64,000 nt of DNA from Phenylobacterium sp. SCN 70-31 (GTDB lineage Bacteria; Pseudomonadota; Alphaproteobacteria; Caulobacterales; Caulobacteraceae): positions 372,001 to 436,000 of the forward strand of contig NZ_MEEX01000004.1 in assembly GCF_001724605.1 (NCBI RefSeq). Reading direction: 5' to 3'. This document shows, piece by piece, positions 7,557 to 21,830 of this stretch. The position numbers and the translations under genes are program-made. How positions within the stretch are numbered: position 1 is the first letter of the stretch; every line of letters begins with the position of its first letter. The notes below the pieces were generated by a model. It was given only the letters and a program-made list of their open reading frames with translations. It was not told the origin of the DNA and did no database searches.

Positions 7557-8788
7557 GCGAGGCCGCGCGCCGGATGGCCGATCCGGCCTTCTGGTGGACC
7601 CGGAACGATCTCGCCTATGTCGACGGCCGGCTGATGTTCGCGGGCGTCGATGTCGCCGCGGCGGCGGACGAGGCCCTGGACCCGCTCTACCTCTACAGCG
7701 CGCCTCGCGTGGGGGAGAACCTGGACCGCCTGGCTGACGCCCTGGGGGGGCTGCCCGGGCCGGCGCGCATCTACTACGCCATGAAGGCCAACCGCTTCGT
7801 TCCCCTGCTGGAGACGATGGCGCGCCGGGGGCGCTGCGGCGTCGACATCTGTTCGCCCGACGAGATGGACCGCGCGCTCGCGGCGGGTTTTGCGGCCCGC
7901 AACATCTCGTTCACCGGCACGGGCGTGTCCGACCGCGACCTGGACCGGCTGCTGGCGCACCCGGACCTGCACATCAACTGCGACAGCGTCAGCATGATCC
8001 GCCGGGTGGGCGCCCGCGCGCCGGGCCGCGCCGTCGGCCTGCGGGTGAACCCCGAGCGGGGCGTGGGCTACGGCGGCAGCGCGCAACTCACCTACGCCGG
8101 CGCCGAGGTGACGAAGTTCGGCGTCTATCGTCCGCAGTGGCCGGACGCCGTGGCCGCCGCACGGGCGCACGGCCTGCGCCTGACCACGCTGCACTTCCAC
8201 GTGGGGTGCGGATATCTCGACCGCGAACTGGGCGATTGGGAGGCGGCCGTCGAGGCGGCCCTGGAGTTCCTCGATCTTGCGCCCGAGGTGACGACCGTGA
8301 ACGTCGGTGGGGGCCTCGGCCTGCCGCAACAGGCGGCCGACGCCCCGCTGGACCTCATGCGTTGGGCTGCGGTGATCGCCCGCCGGATCTCGGCGCGCGG
8401 TCTCTCCCTGGCGGTGGAGCCCGGCGACTACCTCGTCAAGGACGCCGGTCTGCTGGTGCTGGAGGTGACCGACGTCGAGGTGAAGCGCGACATCCTTTTC
8501 GCCAGCGTGGCGGGCGGCTTCAACCTGGCTCCCGAGCCGGCGCACTACGGACGGCCGTGCGAGCCGGTGGCCTGCGTGCTGCGCGAACCCGATCCGCGCC
8601 GGTGGCGGCCGACGACGGTGGCGGGCAACATCAACGAGGCGCTCGACGTCTGGGCGCGGGGTGCGCCTCTGCCCCCCCTGGCCGGCGGCGACCGGATCGC
8701 CCTGCTGCACACCGGGGGGTACGGAGCCTCGATGAGCTCGAACCACTGTATGCGCGGCGCCACGGTCGAACGCCTTCTGCACGGCTGA
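7553..8788 (+). CDS. Fold-III PLP-dependent decarboxylase (diaminopimelate/ornithine decarboxylase family), divergent active site
   Basis: A 411-residue alanine-racemase-fold PLP enzyme. The Schiff-base lysine is in YYAMKAN (Lys78 from the GTG start). HFHVGCG, GGGLG and EPGDYLVKDAG follow, the last carrying Asp where family members have EPGR. The C-terminal dimer motif GGYGASMSSNHCMRG aligns with the family pattern YGxxMSSNYNxRPR. Where diaminopimelate decarboxylases have the catalytic GPxCESGD, this protein reads GNINEALD, so the partner-subunit Cys appears to be Asn. A GTG at 7553 overlaps the SET gene stop; an ATG at 7574 is the alternative. It is unlikely to be housekeeping LysA. Substrate unknown. 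Confidence 0.85.
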   Translation: MSEAARRMADPAFWWTRNDLAYVDGRLMFAGVDVAAAADEALDPLYLYSAPRVGENLDRLADALGGLPGPARIYYAMKANRFVPLLETMARRGRCGVDICSPDEMDRALAAGFAARNISFTGTGVSDRDLDRLLAHPDLHINCDSVSMIRRVGARAPGRAVGLRVNPERGVGYGGSAQLTYAGAEVTKFGVYRPQWPDAVAAARAHGLRLTTLHFHVGCGYLDRELGDWEAAVEAALEFLDLAPEVTTVNVGGGLGLPQQAADAPLDLMRWAAVIARRISARGLSLAVEPGDYLVKDAGLLVLEVTDVEVKRDILFASVAGGFNLAPEPAHYGRPCEPVACVLREPDPRRWRPTTVAGNINEALDVWARGAPLPPLAGGDRIALLHTGGYGASMSSNHCMRGATVERLLHG

Positions 8789-8855
8789 GCTTGCCGCCAA
8801 GGTTCCGTTAAGTGTCCGGCATGCTGATTGTCCGCTCGAAACGGAAGGATTCGGC

Positions 8856-9560
8856 ATGATTGATCGCCTCGCAAAGCCCCTGGCCGCCCTGACCGCAGCG
8901 GCGGGACTCGCCGTGGCCGCGCCCGCTGTGGCGGCCGACGCCGGCGAGGGGCCGGCGTTCAGCTTCAACCTGGGCGCGTCGACCGATTACGTTTTCCGCG
9001 GGGTGAGCCAGACCGACGAGGACCCGCAGGTCTTCGGGGGCGTGGATTTCGGCGACGACCGCTTCTACCTCGGCGCCTGGGTGTCGAACGTGGACTTCGG
9101 CGACAGCACCGACGCCGAGTTCGACCTCTACGCCGGCTTCACGCCCCAGGTCGGTGCGATCTCGATGGACCTGGGCGTGTACTACTACGGCTACATCGAC
9201 GCCCCTTCAGGGTCGGACTCCGACTATTTCGAGTTCAAGGTCGCGGGCAGCATCCCGCTGGGCCCGGCCACGCTGGGCGGTGCGGTGTGGTACTCGCCCA
9301 ACAGCTACGGCGGCGTGGACAACGCCACCTACTTCGAGGTCAACGGCAGCTATTCGATCGGCGAGAAGCTGAGCCTCAGCGCCGCCCTCGGCCGCCAGCT
9401 CTTCGACGGGCCGGGCGACTACACCACCTGGAACGCCGGGATCGGCTACGCCCTGACCGACAACATCGGGGTCGATCTGCGCTACCACGACACGAACCGC
9501 CACCGGTTCGGCAAGCTGTACGACAGCCGGGTCACCCTCGGCCTCTCGGTCGGCTTCTAG
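8856..9560 (+). CDS. TorF family putative porin (TIGR02001 type)
   Basis: A 234-residue outer-membrane beta-barrel protein. The signal peptide (about residues 1-27, ending AVAADA) is followed by [21 protein letters not shown], the hallmark N-terminal strand of the TIGR02001/TorF family. Alternating amphipathic strands continue to a C-terminal aromatic residue (GLSVGF), the usual sorting signal. An AAGGA Shine-Dalgarno lies 9 bp before the ATG. The glutaminase gene follows after 7 bp, so the two may be co-transcribed. The family is often found with nitrogen-metabolism genes; a role in solute entry is inference. Confidence 0.92.
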   Translation: MIDRLAKPLAALTAAAGLAVAAPAVAADAGEGPAFSFNLGASTDYVFRGVSQTDEDPQVFGGVDFGDDRFYLGAWVSNVDFGDSTDAEFDLYAGFTPQVGAISMDLGVYYYGYIDAPSGSDSDYFEFKVAGSIPLGPATLGGAVWYSPNSYGGVDNATYFEVNGSYSIGEKLSLSAALGRQLFDGPGDYTTWNAGIGYALTDNIGVDLRYHDTNRHRFGKLYDSRVTLGLSVGF

Positions 9561-9567
9561 GTCCGCC

Positions 9568-10494
9568 ATGCCCGCCGACCTCGCCGATGTGGTGGCCGAG
9601 GTCGGCCGGGAGATGGAAGCCCATCGGGGCGAGGGGCGCGTGGCCGACTACATCCCCGCTCTGGCCCGGGTGGACGCCCGCCGGTTCGGGCTGGCGGTGG
9701 TCACCTGCGACGGCCGCACAGCCGAATACGGTGACGCCTGGGTGCCGTTCTCGATCCAGAGCATCTCGAAGGTGTTCACGCTCACCCTGGCGCTGAAACG
9801 CCAGGGCGAAGCGTTGTGGACCCGGGTGGGGCGCGAGCCTTCGGGGTCGCGCTTCAACTCCATCGTCCAGCTCGAGGCCGAGCGGGGCGTCCCGCGCAAC
9901 CCGTTCATCAATGCGGGCGCCATCGTGGTGACCGACGTGGTGCTGGACGGACGGGGCTTCGACGCCGCGGTCGCCGATATCCGCGACACCCTGCGCGAGT
10001 TGGCCGACGCCCCGAACCTCGACATCGACACGGAGGTGGCGCGCTCGGAGGCGGCCACGGGCTTCCGCAACTATGCGCTGGCCAACTTCATGCGCGGCTT
10101 CGACAACCTGAAGCATCCGGTCGAGGACGTGCTCCAGACCTACTTCAACCAGTGCGCGCTGCGGATCACCTGCCGCCAGCTCGCGCGCGCCGGACTCTTC
10201 CTGGCGGCGGAGGGCCTGGACCCCCTGTCCGGCCGCCGCGTCGTCAGCCCCGAGCACGCCCGGCGGATCAACGCGATCATGATGACCTGCGGCCACTATG
10301 ACGCCTCCGGCGACTTCGCCTTCAAGGTGGGCCTGCCCGGCAAGAGCGGCGTCGGCGGCGGCATCCTGACCATCGTGCCCGACCAGGCGGCCATCGCCGT
10401 CTGGTCGCCGGGCCTCAACGACGTGGGAAACTCGCAGGTCGGCACGCTGGCGCTGGAGCGTCTGGCCTCGAGAATGCGCTGGAGCGTCTTCTAG
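9568..10494 (+). CDS. glsA: Glutaminase A
   Basis: This enzyme hydrolyses L-glutamine to glutamate and ammonia. It is a 308-residue protein of the beta-lactamase-like serine glutaminase family. The S-x-x-K motif is in [10 protein letters not shown] (Ser65, Lys68). [20 protein letters not shown], Tyr and Asn of [16 protein letters not shown], and the C-terminal GKSGVGGGI (KTG-equivalent) are all present. Length matches the E. coli YbaS/YneH type. It sits 7 bp downstream of the TorF porin and before a convergent permease gene. No signal peptide; cytoplasmic. Confidence 0.96.
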   Translation: MPADLADVVAEVGREMEAHRGEGRVADYIPALARVDARRFGLAVVTCDGRTAEYGDAWVPFSIQSISKVFTLTLALKRQGEALWTRVGREPSGSRFNSIVQLEAERGVPRNPFINAGAIVVTDVVLDGRGFDAAVADIRDTLRELADAPNLDIDTEVARSEAATGFRNYALANFMRGFDNLKHPVEDVLQTYFNQCALRITCRQLARAGLFLAAEGLDPLSGRRVVSPEHARRINAIMMTCGHYDASGDFAFKVGLPGKSGVGGGILTIVPDQAAIAVWSPGLNDVGNSQVGTLALERLASRMRWSVF

Positions 10495-10521
10495 CCCCAC
10501 CCGCGCTTCGGCGAGGAGCGG

Positions 10522-11919
10522 TCAGAACGGGAAGAAGGCCGGGATCGCGATCATCGCGGCGGCCCACGTGATGAGGTTGAGCGGCAGGCCCACGCGGACG
10601 AAGTCCATGTAGCTGTAGCGGGCCATGTTGTAGACGAGGACGTTGGTCTGGTAGCCGAAGGGCGTCGCAAAGGCGGCCGAGGCGGCCATCATCACAGTCA
10701 CCAGAAAGGGGCGTGGGTCCACGCCCAGGCTCTCGGCCACCGCCACGGCTATGGGGGTCATCAGCACCGCCACCGTGGCGTTCGACAACAACTCCGTGGC
10801 GAACAGCGTCACGCCGTACATGACGATCAGCGCGCCGAGCGGGCCGAGCGGGCGGATGACGTCGATCAGCCGCTCGGCGCCGGCCGTGGCCAGGCCGGAG
10901 ACCTCCATGGCCGAGCCGATCACCACCATCCCGGCGATCAGAAGCAGGATCTCGGGGCGCAGGCCGGCGTAGGCTTCGTCGGGCGAGATGACCCTGAGCA
11001 GTATGAGGGCGACGGCGCCGGCGAAAGCCGCCGCCGATATGGGCGCCCAACCCAACCCCGCCGCGGCCACCACCAGGACGAACACTCCCAGGCTGATCAT
11101 CGCGGGCTTGAGCTGGAAGGGGCGGTCGGCGGCCCCGTAGAGCTCGACATTGCCCAGCCGCGCGTCGCCCGAGCCGTCGGTCTGATTGCGGGCCTCGCCC
11201 AGCCGGGGCAGGCGGAAGGGAAGCCGCAGCCGGAACCGCCCCGTCGTCCGGCGCCGAGCCTCTTCCTCCTCGGCCGCACGGGCGGCCTCGGCCTCTTCGA
11301 TCGCGGCGACGCCGTCGAGCTGGCGCGCGCCCACGAAGTACAGCCAGACGCCCCCCACCGCGGCGATGCAGAATCCCACCGGCGTGATCTCGAAGAGGCC
11401 GAACGACCGCTGACCGGCGTTGCTGGCCATGTCGTTGACCAGCAGATTGGTGGAGGTGCCGATGAGGGTCAGCAGGCCGCCCATCACCGTCACATGGCTC
11501 AGAGGCATCAGGAACCGCTTGGGCGACAGGCCCAGGGACTGGGCGACATCACGGATGACCGGCGCCGCCAGCACCACCACGGGCGTGTTGTTGAGAAAGC
11601 CGCCCACGGAGCCGCAGAAGCCGATCACCGCCCAGATGCCCCGGGCGCCGATTCGCGCCGAGACGTCGCTGGCTTTGCGAATCACCAGGCCGAGCAGGCC
11701 CGAAAGCTCGATCGCGTAGGCGATCACGAAGAGGCCGGCGAGGGCGACGATCGCCGGGCTGGCGAAGGCCGCCTGGACTTCGGCAGGGCGCACGACACCC
11801 AGCAGGAGCAGAACCGCCGCGCCGGTTAGGGCCACCACGTCCGCGCGCATCCTGCCGTGGATCATCAGTCCGACGACGCCGACGAGCACGACCAGCGCCG
11901 CGATTTGATCGAAGGTCAT
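10522..11919 (-). CDS. SLC13/ArsB-superfamily anion permease
   Basis: A 465-residue inner-membrane protein of the ion-transporter superfamily (SLC13/CitMHS/ArsB). It forms two homologous halves with re-entrant signature segments, GGFLNNTPVVVLAAPVI with LIGTSTNLLVN in the first and TELLSNATVAVLMTP in the second. A charged cytoplasmic linker (about 210-265, rich in Glu then Arg) separates them; the RCK/TrkA-C domains found in longer relatives are absent. About 11-12 transmembrane segments are predicted. Substrates of relatives are sulfate, dicarboxylates or arsenite, so specificity cannot be fixed. Convergent with glsA; divergent from the lipoprotein gene at 12005. Confidence 0.87.
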   Translation of the reverse strand: MTFDQIAALVVLVGVVGLMIHGRMRADVVALTGAAVLLLLGVVRPAEVQAAFASPAIVALAGLFVIAYAIELSGLLGLVIRKASDVSARIGARGIWAVIGFCGSVGGFLNNTPVVVLAAPVIRDVAQSLGLSPKRFLMPLSHVTVMGGLLTLIGTSTNLLVNDMASNAGQRSFGLFEITPVGFCIAAVGGVWLYFVGARQLDGVAAIEEAEAARAAEEEEARRRTTGRFRLRLPFRLPRLGEARNQTDGSGDARLGNVELYGAADRPFQLKPAMISLGVFVLVVAAAGLGWAPISAAAFAGAVALILLRVISPDEAYAGLRPEILLLIAGMVVIGSAMEVSGLATAGAERLIDVIRPLGPLGALIVMYGVTLFATELLSNATVAVLMTPIAVAVAESLGVDPRPFLVTVMMAASAAFATPFGYQTNVLVYNMARYSYMDFVRVGLPLNLITWAAAMIAIPAFFPF

Positions 11920-12004
11920 GGGCCTTGCAGACTGTCCCTTACCGCCAAGGTCAACTCACAACACCGTCGACCCCCTGAATGGATTGAGCGTGTTAGGGTG
12001 GCTC

Positions 12005-12838
12005 ATGTTCCAGACGCCCTCGCCGGTCCATCTCGTCGTCGGCGCCGCGTGCGCCTCGGCCGGGCTGATGCTGGCCGGATGCGACCGTCGCGCCGAACCC
12101 GCTCCGCCCGCCGCTCCCCAGGTTCAGGCCCCCGCGCCGCCGACCGTGCCGTTGCCGCCCCCCGCCATGGGGCGGAGCGATCTGCTCGCGGTCATGGAGG
12201 CGGCCGCCTCGGACTACGCGGCGGGTCGGACCGCGGAAGGTCAGCCGCCGGCCGGCCGCCGCTTCACGATCCGCCAGGCCTTCGGCTGCGGTGAGCCGTC
12301 CCTCTCGTCGCCGGATGATCCCGCCGCCGATGGTGTCGCCCATTGGTCGTGGGGCGGCGAACGCCGAACCGTCGATATCCGCCTCCGCCCGGCCGACTGG
12401 AAGGATTCCGCATTGGTCGAGGCCGCCGCCGACCTGGAGGCCGTCGAGGGCTTCTGGCTCACGCGGCCGTGGCTGCGCACCGAGAGCTGCCCCGACGTCC
12501 GGGTCGATCCGGTGGTGGGGCAGGCCAGCGAGACGTCCCCCCAGACGATGGGTCTGGCGGCGGTGTTCGAGCCGGGCGGATCCCGCCTCGGCCGGCGCAG
12601 CGGCCGGGCCTACGGTTTCACGGTCAGGGGGATCGGCGACCAGCCGGCGCCGGCGCCGATCGGCGGCTATCGCCTTGTGCTGGAAGGCCGCTTCGCGACC
12701 TTCTCGGATGGGCGGGTGATCCACTGCCGGGCCGAGAGCCTCGACCAGCGCCCGACGTGCGTCGCGGCCGTGCAACTCGACCGGGTGGCGTTCGAGTCCG
12801 CCCAGGGCGCCGTGCTCAGCGAGTGGCGGCCGGGCTGA
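12005..12838 (+). CDS. Hypothetical lipoprotein with proline-rich linker
   Basis: A 277-residue protein. The type II signal peptide ends in LMLAGC (Cys26), followed by a proline/alanine-rich tether (about 31-58) that would span from the membrane to a folded domain. The remainder is a single domain rich in Trp and Arg with paired cysteines (in AFGCGEP, TESCPD, IHCRAE and PTCVA). The ATG at 12005 is preceded by TTAGGGTGG. I do not recognise a family. Probably outer-membrane anchored facing the periplasm; monocistronic. Confidence 0.75.
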   Translation: MFQTPSPVHLVVGAACASAGLMLAGCDRRAEPAPPAAPQVQAPAPPTVPLPPPAMGRSDLLAVMEAAASDYAAGRTAEGQPPAGRRFTIRQAFGCGEPSLSSPDDPAADGVAHWSWGGERRTVDIRLRPADWKDSALVEAAADLEAVEGFWLTRPWLRTESCPDVRVDPVVGQASETSPQTMGLAAVFEPGGSRLGRRSGRAYGFTVRGIGDQPAPAPIGGYRLVLEGRFATFSDGRVIHCRAESLDQRPTCVAAVQLDRVAFESAQGAVLSEWRPG

Positions 12839-12910
12839 GCCCGCCGCGCCTGTCTTCCTTGACGCCTCCCTCCGGCCCCGGTCTGCTGGGCGCAAACGGG
12901 AGGACATGAG

Positions 12911-13660
12911 ATGCGGCTTCGGCAGATCGCCCTGGTGGGCCGGGATCTGGAGGCGGCCCGCGCCGACATCGTCGCCGTCCTGGGACTGGGTGGCGACTAT
13001 GCGGACCCCGGTGTCGGGAAATACGGGCTGCACAACGCCGTCTGGCCGGTCGGCGACACCTTCCTGGAGGTGGTCGCCCCGACCCAGGCGGGAACGACCG
13101 CGGGCCGGTTGCTGGACAAGCGGGGCGGTGACGGCGGCTACATGGTGATCCTGCAGGTTCGCGATCTGGCGGCGGCGCGGGCGCGCGTGGCGGCGGCCGG
13201 AGTCCGGGTCGCCGACCAGTTCGACGGCGACGGCGTGGCCTTCACCCACCTGCATCCCAAGGACGTGGGTGGGGCCATCCTGTCGATCGACGCGATGGAG
13301 CCGTGGGAGCGCTGGCACTGGGGCGGCCCCCACTGGCGCGAGAACGTCAGGACCGATGTCTCCGCCGGCATCGTCGGCGCCGAACTCCAGGCCTCAGACC
13401 CCGACGCCATGTCGGCGCGCTGGTCCGAGGTGTTGGGGCGCGAGCGCCGGAGGGATGGCGGGCGCTGGACGATCGGCCTCGACGGGTCCGAGCTGCGGTT
13501 CGTCGCCGTTACGGACGGGCGGGGCGAGGGGGTGGCGGGCTTCGACGTGGCGGTACGCGACCCGGCCGCCGTGCGGGCGAAGGCGAGGGCGCGAGGACTC
13601 CTGAACCCGGAGGGCGGCGTGGTCCTTTGCGGCGCCCGCGTGAACCTCGTGCAGGCGTAG
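12911..13660 (+). CDS. VOC (glyoxalase/bleomycin-resistance fold) family protein
   Basis: A 249-residue protein. The N-terminal half (MRLRQIALVGRDLEAARADI, then GLHNAVWPVGDTFLEVVAPT) has the beta-alpha-beta pattern of a VOC module, and the C-terminal half (about 150-249) repeats it more weakly (AGIVGAELQASDPDAMSARW). The metal-ligand His/Glu pattern is only partly visible (ALVG instead of HI.L). This resembles VOC domain proteins of uncharacterised function. GAGGACATGAG precedes the ATG. It stands alone between the lipoprotein and amidohydrolase genes. Reaction unknown. Confidence 0.8.
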   Translation: MRLRQIALVGRDLEAARADIVAVLGLGGDYADPGVGKYGLHNAVWPVGDTFLEVVAPTQAGTTAGRLLDKRGGDGGYMVILQVRDLAAARARVAAAGVRVADQFDGDGVAFTHLHPKDVGGAILSIDAMEPWERWHWGGPHWRENVRTDVSAGIVGAELQASDPDAMSARWSEVLGRERRRDGGRWTIGLDGSELRFVAVTDGRGEGVAGFDVAVRDPAAVRAKARARGLLNPEGGVVLCGARVNLVQA

Positions 13661-13880
13661 GCCGGAACGTCGCCGCAAGCCGGACGGTCAGGCCTGCGGC
13701 GGTGAAGCCAGTCGGGGCGACCGCGCATCGCGGCGATGTCCGGCTGTTGTGGCCCTCCGGTGCGGTTCTCCGGTGCGGTCCTGGGCGATCATGCCGCCGT
13801 CACCCATCGGGGCTGTTGATGTCGGCGCCCGCGCCGGCAACGGCGCGGCGGTGTTTCAAAGGCGGGGCATAGATATCCTC

Positions 13881-15332
13881 ATGGCAGTCGGAATTCTGGG
13901 GCGCGTCGGCATCGGACTCGCTGTCCTTGTGGCCGTCGCCACGGCATGGCTGTGGCTGATCATCCGCGACCTGCCTGACGCTCTCACGCGCGATCGGACG
14001 CGACCCGTCGGCGTTCTGATCGACAACGTGCGTCTGGTTTCGATGGTCCCGGGCGCACCGGACGTCGAGGAGGCCCGCGCCGTCCTCGTGATGGGCGATC
14101 GCATCGTCGAGGTCGGAGCGGCGGGCGCTTTGTCGGCGCCGGAAGGGGTCCCTGTCGTGGACGGCGCGGGGCGCACCCTCATCCCCGGGCTGATCGACGC
14201 CCACATCCACCTCGGCGACGAGGCGGAACTGGCGGCCTATCTCGCCCACGGCGTGACCGGCGTACGCAACATGTCCGGCTACCCGTTTCATCTCCGGCTC
14301 TCGGAGCGCATCGTCACGGGCGAGCTGCTGGCCCCGGACTTCATCACCACCGGCCCGATCCTCAACGGCCGCGGCCCCAATGAGACCATCCTGCAGCGGA
14401 CGATCGCATCGGGCGACGAAGCCCGGGCCTCCGTCCAGGCGCAGCATGACGCGGGATATCGCGCGCTCAAGATCTACTCGAACCTCACCCGCGAAGCCTT
14501 CGAGGCCATCATCGACGAGGCGAACCGGCTCGGCATGAGTGTCGCCGGCCACTCTCCCGAGGGCGTGCGGACAAAGGGCGTTCCGCGGGAGCGGCCGTTC
14601 GATATCCCTTGGGAGCAGTCTCTCGGGCGAGGCCTCACCACGCTCGAACACATCGAGACCATCGTCTGGCACGGACTGCGGGACGAGCTGGACGAGGACA
14701 GGATGCGGCTGTTGGCCGCCAGACTTTCCGCGTCCGGGGAGGTGGTCACGCCCACTCTGATCGCCCACAGGCGTCTCGTGCTCATCGCGGAGACGAAGGG
14801 GGAGTATCTGAGTGGGCCGGGCTCGGACACCATCAACCCGCTGACACGTTTCTTCGAGCGGGGTTCGGAGCGGCGCTGGAGTGGTGTCGATGCGTCGAAG
14901 TACGAGCGGCCCCACGCGGACTTCTTTCTCACCGCGACACGCCTTCTTCACGAGGCGGGCGTGCCGCTGATCGCCGGGACGGACAGCGGCAGCTTCGGAC
15001 TCGTGCCGGGCGCTTCCCTGGCCCGAGAGCTCGAACTCCTCGTGGCGGCGGGGTTGTCGCCCCACGACGCGCTGGCCGCGGCGACGCGCTCAAGCGCCCA
15101 GGCGCTCGGCTTCGAGCGGACGGGCGTGGCGGCGCCGGGCTATCGCGCCAATCTGGTCCTGCTGAAGGGTGATCCGTTGACGCGGATCGGCGCGGTGGAA
15201 TCGCCATCGGGGGTGATGATCGGCGGATATTGGCTCGACGACGACGGACTCGAAGACATGCGACGTTCCGCAAGAGACACGTCGTTCGTTCGCTCGCTGT
15301 GGCGAGCGCTGGAGATGAAGCTGTCCAATTGA
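13881..15332 (+). CDS. Membrane-anchored amidohydrolase (imidazolonepropionase/prolidase-like)
   Basis: A 483-residue metal-dependent amidohydrolase. An N-terminal transmembrane helix (about 8-28) anchors it with the catalytic domain outside the cytoplasm. Metal ligands are visible as HxH in IDAHIHLGDE (His108, His110), a His in VAGHSPEG, another in LEHIETIVWHG, and the conserved Asp in IAGTDSGSFG. An ALKIYSNL segment likely carries the bridging Lys. The C-terminal strand GYRANLVLLKGDPL is typical of the superfamily. The ATG at 13881 is chosen because an upstream extension (13749) adds low-complexity sequence. Family members cleave dipeptides or cyclic amides; substrate unknown. Confidence 0.86.
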   Translation: MAVGILGRVGIGLAVLVAVATAWLWLIIRDLPDALTRDRTRPVGVLIDNVRLVSMVPGAPDVEEARAVLVMGDRIVEVGAAGALSAPEGVPVVDGAGRTLIPGLIDAHIHLGDEAELAAYLAHGVTGVRNMSGYPFHLRLSERIVTGELLAPDFITTGPILNGRGPNETILQRTIASGDEARASVQAQHDAGYRALKIYSNLTREAFEAIIDEANRLGMSVAGHSPEGVRTKGVPRERPFDIPWEQSLGRGLTTLEHIETIVWHGLRDELDEDRMRLLAARLSASGEVVTPTLIAHRRLVLIAETKGEYLSGPGSDTINPLTRFFERGSERRWSGVDASKYERPHADFFLTATRLLHEAGVPLIAGTDSGSFGLVPGASLARELELLVAAGLSPHDALAAATRSSAQALGFERTGVAAPGYRANLVLLKGDPLTRIGAVESPSGVMIGGYWLDDDGLEDMRRSARDTSFVRSLWRALEMKLSN

Positions 15333-15547
15333 ACCGGGGGCGCGAGGTCCGGCCCGAACGGCTGGCTGTGGCGCACTAGCTCCAGGATTTCATCGGCCAT
15401 CGCCACAGCGCGGGGGACCTGGGTCATGTCGGATCCCGGGAGCCGCGTTCGCGCCTCGCAGCCTAGGCGACGTCTGCGCCAAGGGCCTGCCGAGCACCGA
15501 TGCATCGACGCGTCGCTCACTGCCTTCTGAACGGCGCCCTAGAAAAG
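15333..15547. other. Intergenic stretch without a supportable gene
   Basis: The 340 bp between the amidohydrolase stop (15332) and gltB (15673) contain no convincing gene. A reverse-strand stretch around 15340-15430 reads MTQVPRAVAMADEILELVRH in one frame and looks mildly protein-like, but it runs into the antisense of the amidohydrolase and has no ribosome binding site. It might be a gene fragment. Confidence 0.4.
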
Positions 15548-15602
15548 TTTACCCGGCAGCGGCCGTCCGCCCCATCGACAAGGCATGATCATGCCGGGTA
15601 AA
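15548..15602. promoter_or_regulatory. Inverted repeat upstream of gltB
   Basis: An 11-bp perfect inverted repeat, TTTACCCGGCA at 15548-15558 and TGCCGGGTAAA at 15592-15602, encloses 33 bp. The right arm overlaps a perfect 14-bp palindrome GGCATGATCATGCC at 15582-15595. It ends 70 bp before the gltB start. It could be an operator for a nitrogen or amino-acid regulator or a leader-RNA stem; it does not match the NtrC consensus. Confidence 0.5.
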
Positions 15603-15672
15603 TGCCCGCGAAATGCACGCGCGACCCCACGACACTGGCTTGGGGCCGTGTTTCAGCGTGCTCGCGTGAGAA

Positions 15673-20299
<4,627 letters not shown>

Positions 20300-20323
20300 T
20301 CCAGATCGCCAGGGGATTGCGTC

Positions 20324-21778
<1,455 letters not shown>

Positions 21779-21785
21779 TCCCGGA

Positions 21786-21828
21786 CCTGGCGTCCCGCCA
21801 CCGTTGGGGTGGCGGGCGTCACGCCAGG
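21786..21828. terminator. Bipartite hairpin terminator between gltD and the acyl-CoA synthetase
   Basis: Outer arms CCTGGCGT (21786-21793) and ACGCCAGG (21821-21828) enclose inner arms CCCGCCACC (21794-21802) and GGTGGCGGG (21808-21816) around a 5-nt loop. That makes a 17-bp stem with one 4-nt bulge. It starts 8 bp after the gltD stop and ends 2 bp before the convergent gene's stop, so it probably serves both directions. No T-tract is evident. Confidence 0.75.
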
Positions 21829-21830
21829 CG

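Noticed and set aside
15140..15520. Reverse-strand open frame after the amidohydrolase gene
   Set aside because: Most of it is antisense to the amidohydrolase, no ribosome binding site is seen, and no family is recognised.
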